Origin: Apium graveolens
Taxonomy: Eukaryota > Streptophyta > Magnoliopsida > Apiales > Apiaceae
Length of the DNA: 64,000 nucleotides
Direction: 5' to 3'
Assembly (NCBI RefSeq): GCF_009905375.1
Contig: NW_027417105.1
Coordinates: forward strand, 1-64,000
How positions within the stretch are numbered: position 1 is the first letter of the stretch; every line of letters begins with the position of its first letter. Below are positions 55,867 to 64,000 of the stretch, in pieces. The notes under the pieces were generated by a model. It was given only the letters and a program-made list of their open reading frames with translations, was not told where the DNA came from and ran no database searches. Position numbers and translations under genes: made by a program.

Positions 55867-57897
55867 AATTAGAATAGGGAAAAAACTTGCCTTTCACTCG
55901 ATTTACTCCAAATATGTCACCTTCGTCTATCACCGGCTTAATCTGCCTTGCTGGCTTGACTTCTATAAAAGAAATAGACTGATTTAGTCATCTCGTGTCT
56001 TTATCGCCTCTCAAACCAACTTCACGTAGCTCATATTGTCTACCCATACGCGTATTATTGACTCGTATATTATTTATTTACAAGAAAGACTCGATTAACC
56101 ATATAATACATATAAGAATATAAGCCACATAATCATTTTTATGTTTAAAATAATTTTTAGAATCAAAATCGACTCGCTGTTCACTTAACTGATCCTTATC
56201 TGGCTCGTTTCCTATTTTTCGGGATTGATTGAGCTCGTCTCTGCACGCGATTCGGCTTAAAATCAAATAAATATCAAATTTCAACTAGTTTCTAGAAGAA
56301 ATTAGATTTTAATATTATTTTTAATGAAAATTATTCATTTTTCTGAGTCAAAGGGCTTTCGTTTCGTTCGAATCAGATAAACGGCCTAATTAATATCAAT
56401 CAAACACACATAAATCAATTTATCATTCAATATAAATATTTATTACTAATTATTAAACCCTAAAAATATTTTTAAATAATTATTAAATAATTATTTGGGA
56501 AAAATCAGAATAAAATAATTTTTCTATAATTTTTGGAATTAAAATGAATTTATTATGATTTATTAAAAATTATTTGATTAATTATCTAAATAATTAATCT
56601 TTTTAAATAATTTATAAATAATAAATAAATAATAAATAATTAATAAAATAATTAAATCACATTTTTAGAAAATATTTTAGAATTATTTATAATATAAATC
56701 AATTAATTAAATAATTTAATAATTAATTTATAAAATAAATAACTGATTTTTATAATTAATAAAAATAAAAATAAAAATTATTTTCAAGAAACACTTGTCA
56801 GAAAAAAAATATCTGACAAAACCGGGTTGACAACCGGGTCAACCGGGTCGATTTCCGCGTCATGAAGAACATGACCGGAAATTACCCAGAATCCGGCCAC
56901 TGGCCAGCATTCCGGCCAACCAAAATCAGGCCAAAACAACATCGTTTGGTATGGTTTTTGAGTCCAAATCATTCCAAATCACTTCCACAACACACAACCA
57001 CATCGTTCAATCGTCGGAATCATCCCTAGATATCATTGTCCGATCAAACCGACTTAAAACTCCGGCCAAACATCGAATTTCTTCTTTTGTACATAATCTC
57101 AACATTCTATAGTGCAAATCGAATCTAAGAACATATACAATCAAACCCCTAATATTTCAAGAACCAAATATTCACCAAAATCATGAAGGTATAATTTAAA
57201 AATTGAACATAAAACCTAATAATCGTAAATCACTATCGAGGAATCGTTTGTTCAATTAAATACCATGAATCGACTGTAAATCACATCAGAAAGCAATATC
57301 AATCATCAAAACATCATAATAACCCCATAATCAAAAAGCCCTAATACGAACATAAACCCTAGAAATTGAAAATCAAAAAGAACAAATTAAAACTTGAAAT
57401 TGATGATAAAAACAGAAAGAACATAAATTGTTTTGGTGCAGTAATCAGTTAGAAATCACGGCTTGAATTCTTGACCCGAAATTGTTCTTCCCGACCCGAT
57501 TTGCAGAGAATTTTGTGATTTTTTTTTCTGATTTTTAATTAATTAATTAAAAAAATTAGGCTATTTATAGTAGTAAAATTAATACTCTTAATTAAAATTT
57601 AATTTATAAATATTTTTTATATATAATATATATGCCAAAATTTCGCAAAAATTGCGAATAATGCAAAAATACAAAGAAATGGTATAAATGAAAGTCCTTA
57701 AATTTTATAAAAATAAAAATGTGATTTTTGTGGGGTTGTTAACACCCAATGGGGCCCGAAAAAGTCATTTTTCGCAAAATGAAGAAATTTGTAAAATACC
57801 TAAATGTTCAGAATAACGCGATGGTACAAGCCGTTTGATGAAAAATAAAGCCCATTATTTTATTTGAATTATCAGCTATAAAATCATGATTCCGGTT
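55867..57897 (-). other. Unclassified insertion 'X', complete here, about 2.0 kb
   Basis: Lies between repeat A (broken after TTCTTCCATAATT) and a foldback fragment that resumes at about 57898 with GATGACCTAAAAAAT. No ORF with a known domain. On the minus strand there is a TATAAATA box (57562-57569) followed by a leader-like stretch with GGGTCGGGAAGAAC. The block ACCGGGTTGACAACCGGGTC lies near 56821. An A+T-rich core, a promoter-like box and no genes would fit a solo LTR or a non-autonomous LTR element in minus orientation, but I cannot define TG...CA ends or a target duplication. Copy 1 retains only its left 1.1 kb. Confidence 0.45.
57562..57569 (-). promoter_or_regulatory. Possible TATA box in insertion X
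   Basis: TATAAATA followed by GCC on the minus strand, in a context similar to plant LTR promoters. Weak evidence, given the very high A+T content nearby. Confidence 0.3.
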
Positions 57898-58131
57898 TGA
57901 TGACCTAAAAAATATTTTAGATGATATGGTGGAAATCCTTCATAAATTGAAATATAATGGGTTTGATGTCAATGTAGTACGTGAGCATGTAGTGCAATTG
58001 CTATCAATAAAGGACAAGCGGGAAGAGCAAAAAGCTAATGCAAAGAAACCTACAGATCAGATCGAGGAAGAGGAAGAAAAAATTTAAAATTTGAATAATC
58101 GCATACGTTTACTACAAGATTAGCTTGCCTT
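57898..58131 (+). pseudogene. Left-arm remnant of the second foldback with coiled-coil fragment
   Basis: Matches 4110-4340: the reading LDDMVEILHKLKYNGFDVNVV and a coiled-coil tail, with a TAA inside the tail (near 58084) not seen in its relatives. It is cut at 57898 by insertion X and at 58131 by the copia element. Its last five bases, GCCTT (58127-58131), are the left copia target duplication, matching GCTTT at 18873-18877. Confidence 0.7.
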
Positions 58132-59662
58132 TGTTGGGTTCCGAAGGCATAAAACGCAGCGGATAAATGTAAATAAAACAAAAATTTCGAAACCCAAAAA
58201 CAGGATCCATGTATAATTATGGGCAGATTATGGAGATAACGAATCATACCTTTCAAGAGATTAACTTTCACGAACTCAACGGAGATCCTAGCTATCACGC
58301 TTTGTGTCCACCTATCGGAGAAACACCTCTATGGTATCCACACGAGCACCTTCAAGAACGTCTCACGAACTTGACTACGGAATGGATGTACTAGCCTCCT
58401 TCTTGACGATCTGAATTGCCTCTGCTTCTCTTTTCTGCTAGGGTTTTCTTAAAAAACGCACAAGCCTCTTTAACCTCTCATTATCTATTTATAATGACTG
58501 ATTAAAAAGGCCCATAATAGCAAAGCCCAACCCTAGTAGGTATTGGATTAAATAATAAAAACGAATTTCTATTATTTAATTAATAACTAAGTCATACTTA
58601 ATTATTATGGGCAAAAACATTCCTTTTAATTCAAATTTATATTATCTCAATTAAGTCTTACTTAATTATAATAAAATTCAAATAATCATCAATTAATTTA
58701 AATCCATAATTTAAATTAACTATTCCATTAAGTGCTCTATTTGTGCGACCCTATAGGCTATTATTTAATTGGCAATAATTTTATTCTCTAATAAAATTAT
58801 AAACAATGAGCGGTATCTAGTAATACATCATTGTTACCCAATTAAACAATAATTAAATCGTGATTAGATAAAACCTTTCGTGATTAATGTTTTTCGTGTA
58901 ATATAATCCCTTTAACCATACATATTATAGATTAAACTCGAGGCATGTATTTAGTCATCCTCTTCAACATTTAATCCGGGTTTACTTGATCCATGAGTAG
59001 ATTATCGAGACAAATCATTATTTGAGCATGGCCATGCTTTTATAATCTCACTCAATCAAAAGGCCAATAATATCTCTCCTAATTATAGGAGGGTTAAATC
59101 CTTTATCTATCATTCATATTTCTCATACGACTCATGATATACCCGATGTCCACTTTTATCATCACCCGATCAAAAGTAACTTTTAATGTAGTCAAAGTAT
59201 ATTAATCCTCGTATAGAAATATAATGATTTCAAGTCAAAGGATCGTTACACCATTATCACTGTGAGTCTTTCTTATGACTTTATTAAACATGAAGAATCT
59301 CACTGTGGGTCTGTCCAATACCATGTACTCTCACATGTACCTATGTATTGACTTTAGTATCCCCATACTTATAACCAATGAGATGTGGTTATCTTGTCAA
59401 ACAACATACTAGTCTATCTATGTATTATTATTGTCCTATATAATAATACTCGACTAGGGACCTTTAAGAATATGATATATTATATAATCTCAAGTTCAAG
59501 TCATGTACTTAAACTATACAATTTGTATCATGATTCTAAGGACATTTATTATGCTAACAAAATATCGCAGTAATTAAGGTCATAATAAATACATTTATTG
59601 AATGATCAACTGACATAAAGATAAAAGAATAATGTATTGCCTCTAGGGCACCTACACTAACA
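58132..59662 (-). repeat. Copia 3' LTR, complete, 1531 bp (copy 2)
   Basis: Plus-strand start TGTTGGGTTCCGAAGG at 58132 and end CACTAACA at 59662, so TG...CA ends in element orientation are TGTTAG...CCCAACA. The left flank GCCTT fits the target duplication. From 58386 it is colinear with 17595-18872. The first 251 bp (58132-58382) are absent from the 5' LTR of copy 1. A 61-codon plus-strand frame at 58209-58394 is inside the LTR and not a gene. Confidence 0.88.
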
Positions 59663-59676
59663 ATCTCCCACTTGCA

Positions 59677-60096
59677 CTAGAGCCAATCACCCATATATCT
59701 AATACCCATGGAACTAGTGTGACCATCGTGCTTCTGCTGCGACAAGCCTTTGGTCAGTGGGTCTGTAATGTTATCATTTGTGTGCACTTTACATATGTGT
59801 ATATCACCCCTTTCATTAATCTCTCGAATAAGGTGAAATCTCCTGAGTATATGTTTAGCCCGGGAGTGTGATCTAGGTTCTTTAGCCTGTGCAATGGCTC
59901 CATTATTATCGCAGTATAGATCAATGGGATCTGCGATCGATGGAACCACTCCCAAACCAGAAATGAACTTTCGAATCCAAACGGCCTCCTTAGCTGCTTC
60001 ACAAGCTGCAATGTACTCAGCCTCCATTGTAGAATCAGCTACTGTTTCTTGCTTTGAACTCTTCCAGCTTACAGCACCTCCGTTTAGACAAAACAC
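59677..60096 (-). pseudogene. Copia RNase H fragment (copy 2)
   Basis: 139 codons covering [43 protein letters not shown] and the pol C terminus. Cut off from the first part of RNase H (KGYTDASF) by a TAA at 60135-60133, where copy 1 has CAA (Gln). Confidence 0.9.
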
Positions 60097-60132
60097 AAAA
60101 CCAGACTGTGATACAGTATCATCTCTGTCTAT

Positions 60133-61083
60133 TTAGAAACTTGCATCAGTGTAACCTTTTACAACGAGTTTCTCTTCTCCTCCATACACCAAGAATGAAT
60201 CTTTAGTTCTTTTCAGGTACTTAAGAATATTCTTAACTGCCGTCCAGTGACCTTCACCCGGATTAGACTGGTATCTGCTCGTCATGCTCAAAGCATACGA
60301 GACATCTGGGCGAGTACATACCATTGCATACATGATAGATCCAATTGCTGAAGCATATGGAACTTTATTCATGTGGTCCTTCTCATCCAATGATTTCGGA
60401 CACTGGTCCTTAGAGATCGTTATCCCTTGAGACACGGGGACATATCCCCTTTTTGCATTTTGCATTCCAAAACGATGCAAAACCTTATCAATGTATGTGC
60501 TCTGACTTAGACCGATCATCCTTCTAGATCTTTCTCTATAGATCCTCATTCCTAGAATGTAGGATGCCTCTCCTAAGTCTTTAATGGAGAAATTGCTCCC
60601 TAACCAAGTCTTAACAGCCTTTAGAGAAGGTATGTCATTCCCCATTAGTAGTATATCATCAACATATAGTACTATGAATGCCACATAGCTCCCACTAACC
60701 TTCTTGTAAACACACGGTTCATCTTCATTTTGAACAAAGCCATACTCTGTGACTATTTCATCAAAACGGATATTCCATCTCCTAGAGGATTGCTTCAATC
60801 CATAAATGGATCGACGCAATTTACATACCTTGCCAGCATTCCTTGGATCGACAAAACCCTCAGGTTGTGTCATGTACACATTCTCTTCAAGGCTTCCATT
60901 AAGGAAGGCTGTTTTGACATCCATTTGCCAGATTTCATAATCATGGAATGCTGCAATGGCAAGTAAAATCCTTATAGACTTGACCATAGCCACTGGTGAG
61001 AAAGTTTCATCATAGTCAATACCATGAATTTGTTTGAAACCTTTTGCAACCAGCCCTAGCTTTATAGGTCTGAACATTTCCAT
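60133..61083 (-). pseudogene. Copia reverse transcriptase fragment (copy 2)
   Basis: 316 codons with GIDYDETFSPVAMVKSIR, MDVKTAFLNGSLEENVYM, LYVDDILLMGN and the RT tail PYASAIGSIMYAMVCTRPD. It keeps the two bases lost in copy 1 near 12550, so RT and the start of RNase H are in one frame. Broken at the N-terminal side by a single extra base near 61057 and at the C-terminal side by the 60133 TAA. Confidence 0.92.
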
Positions 61084-61510
61084 CCATGCCCTTTTTCTTC
61101 TTAAAAACCCATTTGCACCCTATAGGTTTTACCCCTTCAGGTGGATCAACCAAAGTCCATACTTGGTTTTCGTACATGGAATCTATCTCAGATTTCATGG
61201 CTTCAAGCCATCTCTTAGAGTCTGGACTGTTCATAGCATCTTGGTATGTGAGAGGCTCATCTTCATCTATGAGCATCAAATCACCACACTGAATCATGAG
61301 AAATCCATATCTCTCTGGCTCATGGCGAAATCTACCAGATCTACGAACAACCTGTGTTTGTTGAGCATTATCATTATTCTGCTCTTGTTCCACTTCAGGT
61401 TCAATGCTATTTTGCGGTTCTCGATCTTCATCGAGATCTATAGTTCTCCCACTGTTTCTTTTGGAAACAAAATCTCTTTCCATGAAGACAGCATCTCGAG
61501 CAATAAACAC
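61016..61510 (-). pseudogene. Copia linker and RT N-terminal fragment (copy 2)
   Basis: 164 codons: the post-integrase linker (FIARDAVFMERDFVSKRNSG, RRSGRFRHEPERYGFL) and the RT start (WLEAMKSEIDSMYENQVWTL). Runs out of frame at the one-base insertion near 61057; in copy 1 the same stretch is continuous with RT. Confidence 0.88.
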
Positions 61511-61606
61511 TTTCTGCTCAGAAGGACTATAAAAATAATACGCCTTTGTTTCATTAGGGTATCCTACAAAAATGCACTCTTCGGATTTAGGTCCAAGCTT
61601 GTCAGA

Positions 61607-62950
61607 TTATTGACGTTTCACAAACGCCTTACATCCCCAAACTTTCATAAAGTTCATGCCTGACCGTTTCTCTTTCCATATCTCATATGGAGTCTTTTGA
61701 ACCTTCTTAGTAGGAACACGGTTAAGTATGAAAGCCGCTGTTTCTAGAGCGTAACCCCAGAAACTAATTGGAAGATCTGCATGACTCATCATCGATCGCA
61801 CCATGTCTAACAAGGTGCGATTTCTCCTCTCTGAAACTCTATTCCATTGAGGTGTTCCTGGCGGAGTGAGTTGTGATACAATACCACACTCTTTCAAATA
61901 CTCTCTCAATTCGGTGCTTAAGTATTCACCCCAACGATCGGATCGTAAGATCTTAATACTTGCATCTCCGCCAATTTGCTTCTCTACTTCAACCTTGTAT
62001 TCTTTAAATTTTTCAAAAGAATCGGATTTGTTCTTCATAAGATATACATATCCATATCTACTGAAATCATCAGTAAATGTTATGAAGTAGTAGTAGCCTC
62101 CTCTAGCCATTAAACGCATTAGGCCACATACATCACTATGTATTAGCTCCAGACGTTTAGTGGCCCTTTGACCCTTACCAGTGAAAGGGGCTTTAGTCAT
62201 CTTACCAAGCAAACAAGATTCGCATTCTTCGTATGATTCAAAATCAAACTTATCCAAGTATCCATCCTTATGTAATTTGGATATGCGTTTCTCATTTATG
62301 TGGCCTAGACGACAATGCCAGAGGTATGTTTGATTTGAGTCATTCATTTTAAGTCGTTTATTTTCTATATTACAGACAGGGTTATCTAAATCAAGAACAT
62401 ATAAACCATTAAATAAACGCGCAACACCATAGGTTAAATCATTCAAAGCAAAAGAGCAACTGTTGTTCTTTATTGTAAATGAAAAACCTTTCTTGTCCAA
62501 ACAAGAAACAGAAATAATGTTTCTGCGAATCGCAGGCACGTAAAAACAGTCTTCTAGTTCTAAAACAAGCCCAGAGGGCATAGATAAATAATAAGTCCCT
62601 ACAGCTAAAGCAACAACTTTTGCTCCATTGCCTACTCTTAGGTCCACTTCTCCCTTAGCCAAAGTTCTACTTCTCTGCAGGCCCTGCACATTTATACAAA
62701 TGTGAGAAGCACATCCAGTATCAAATACCCAAGATGTAGAAATAGACAAATTGACTTCTATAACATAAATACCTGATCCAGAAATCTGAACTGCTTTCTT
62801 TTTCTTTAGATCCTCCAAGTAAATTGGACAGTTTCTCTTCCAGTGACCATCTTTCTTACAGTAGTGACATTCACCCTTGGCCACACCACCTTTAGGCTTT
62901 AAAGCCTGTTTGGGACCTGACTTTGGCTTGGGTGCTAGAATCAGATCCAA
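61607..62950 (-). pseudogene. Copia zinc knuckle, protease and integrase fragment (copy 2)
   Basis: 447 codons. In order: CCHC knuckle (CHYCKKDGHWKRNC), protease (FDTGCASHIC), pre-integrase with YLWHCRLGHINEKRISKLH, and the integrase core with HSDVCGLM, RSDRWGEYL and TPQWNRVSERRNR, ending at the shared TAA after FVKRQ. It is in one piece because it lacks copy 1's extra base near 14413. At the gag side, one extra base near 62935 shifts the frame; copy 1 is intact there. Confidence 0.92.
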
Positions 62951-62999
62951 TCTTCTTCTTACCCTTCCATTTGCCCTTCCCTTTGGCCTTACCTTTATT

Positions 63000-63639
63000 T
63001 CACACCATCAGTATGGGAGCAGGTTCAGCTGTCTTCATGTTGGTCTCATATGTTCTCAACATATGCAACAATTCAGTAGGTGTTTTGTCAAATTCATTCA
63101 TATTGTAGTTCACAACAAACTGAGTGAATTTGTTGTTCAAAGAATTCATGATTAGGTCAATACCAGTTTCCGGACCAATCGGGAAACCCAAAGTTTCAAG
63201 GTACTCAATGTAACCAATCATCTTCAGAACATGTGGGCCAACTGGTTCACTCGCCCCTTATTTGCAATTAAAAAGTGACTTACTCATGTTGAACCTTTCT
63301 TGACGAGTTTGGCTTGCAAACATGCTTTGTAAGTGCTCATTGATAGTATATGCATCAATATGCACATGCTATCTTTGAAGCTCAGCACTCATAGTTGCCA
63401 ACATAAGACATGCAACATCATTTACATCATTCTCATCCCTTGTGCGTGTTGCTCGTTGATCAGCAGTAGCACCCTCTGGAAGGGGGGCCTGGAGGAGGAA
63501 TATCAATGACATGAAGCTTGCGCTCCTACCTGAGGACAATCCTCAAATTTCTCTGCCAGTCTAGGAAGTTGTTTCCTCCTGTCAGCTTGTCCTTCTCAAG
63601 GACTGAACGTACGGATAGTGTGTTTGTGTTGTTTGCCAT
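63000..63639 (-). pseudogene. Copia gag, broken (copy 2)
   Basis: Start ATG at 63639-63637, TAG at codon 38 (63528-63526), frameshift in the C-rich run, and TGA at 63002-63000, all as in copy 1. There is an additional CAA-to-TAA nonsense at 63260-63258 (copy 1 has CAA at 15367-15365), so the open piece is only 63000-63221. Confidence 0.88.
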
Positions 63640-64000
63640 TACTCAGTATCTACAATAATAAAAGCGCAAAATAAACATTAGATTGTCTGAGTTAAAATTT
63701 TATGTTCATATGATTATGATATATTCGTAATATATCTCCCACTATTTTTTTTATCAAATTAATAGCCCTAACTATTAATTCGGAAAGTATATCCCATAAA
63801 TCTTTCTAGTGAGCCAAGATCCATATTTCCTCATGTTCTAAGTCAACCACTGGTATCCTTAAAACATGATTATTTAGGTAGACAACAGTTGTCAATTATA
63901 TCATATATAATTCTTGGATAATTTGGTGAACAACAATTGATCTTATCTATCTAATAGATTTTTAACCAAACTCTATGCTTCTAAGTTCATAATAGTTGAA
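63640..64000 (-). other. Copia leader, start only (copy 2)
   Basis: Non-coding; matches 15747-16107 almost base for base to the end of the window. The rest of the leader, primer-binding site and 5' LTR should lie in the next roughly 2.8 kb. Confidence 0.8.

Larger units (their letters stand above)
45903..64000 (+). repeat. Large direct duplication, copy 2
   Basis: Colinear with 1-16107 to the last base of the window, which corresponds to 16107 in copy 1. It retains about 2058 bp (around 56977-59034) that copy 1 has lost. It has its own nonsense and frameshift changes in the copia element and the foldback fragment. The right limit is outside the window. Matching text begins at 45903 only because copy 1 is cut by the window start. 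Confidence 0.95.
58132..64000 (-). mobile_element. Ty1/copia retrotransposon, defective, runs off the window (copy 2)
   Basis: Duplicate of the element at 11145-18872, with a complete 3' LTR (58132-59662) but with its 5' half beyond the window end. The visible part holds RNase H, RT, integrase, protease and gag pieces on the minus strand. Shared lesions with copy 1 are a TAG in gag, a frameshift, a TGA and the TAA after integrase. Copy-specific lesions are listed under the pieces. Confidence 0.95.

Noticed and set aside
58132..59662. Idea that copy 2 shows two tandem copia elements sharing one LTR
   Set aside because: The sequence left of 59035 at first looked like the leader of a second element. 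It is instead the distal part of a longer LTR, flanked by GCCTT, which pairs with GCTTT at 18873-18877.

Overview
This window looks like nuclear, repeat-rich DNA from a flowering plant, most likely a eudicot. The evidence is very high A+T, plant-type LTR retrotransposons of both superfamilies, a plant hAT transposon and no sign of an ordinary host gene. I found no rRNA, tRNA, CRISPR or bacterial-type features. Almost everything here is mobile or repetitive DNA nested in older mobile DNA.

Layout. (1) 1-16107 and 45903-64000 are two copies, in direct orientation, of one long segment. They are spaced about 45.8-47.9 kb and are roughly 98% identical by eye. Each copy carries, in order: the end of an A+T-rich tandem array with units of about 0.5 kb; a roughly 1-kb dispersed repeat called 'A' here; a foldback element holding two inverted copies of a coiled-coil coding fragment; a dead hAT transposon inserted in the right foldback arm with 8-bp target duplications; more repeat-family DNA; an unclassified insertion called 'X' here; and a dead Ty1/copia element on the minus strand. 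Copy 1 lost about 2.06 kb between X and the copia 3' LTR, and copy 2 keeps it. Both copies run off the window. The pattern fits a large tandem or segmental duplication, or two haplotypes left side by side in an assembly. (2) 18873-24940 holds further foldback units of the same family, including the empty version of the hAT insertion site. (3) 24940-29270 is low-complexity, A+T-rich DNA without recognisable genes. (4) 29270-48236 is the half-kilobase tandem array, split at 30910/44597 by a complete 13.7-kb Ty3/gypsy element of the Tat type.

The Tat element (30911-44596) is the most interesting part. It has two 1.31-kb LTRs, a perfect 5-bp target duplication (ATTAT), a primer-binding site, an uninterrupted 2202-codon gag-pol with a second archaeal-like RNase H, and a polypurine tract. 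Between pol and the 3' LTR, on the opposite strand, lies a three-exon gene. It has consensus splice sites, phases that agree across both introns, an upstream in-frame stop before its ATG, and a TATA box just inside the 3' LTR. It would encode a protein of 717 residues with a gypsy-associated 'Transposase_28'-like domain and a coiled coil. The LTRs, the 3' region and the antisense exons are peppered with more than fifty near-palindromic copies of GGACGCGTCC / GGACGCGCCC, which are almost absent from pol. The reverse transcriptase has His in place of the first Asp of its YxDD motif, so this otherwise intact copy is probably not autonomous.

The order of events I infer is: foldback family, then hAT, copia and X insertions, then duplication of the whole block, then separate decay of the copies (deletion in copy 1, C-to-T nonsense changes in copy 2). 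The Tat insertion is young by LTR similarity. Whether it predates the duplication cannot be seen here.
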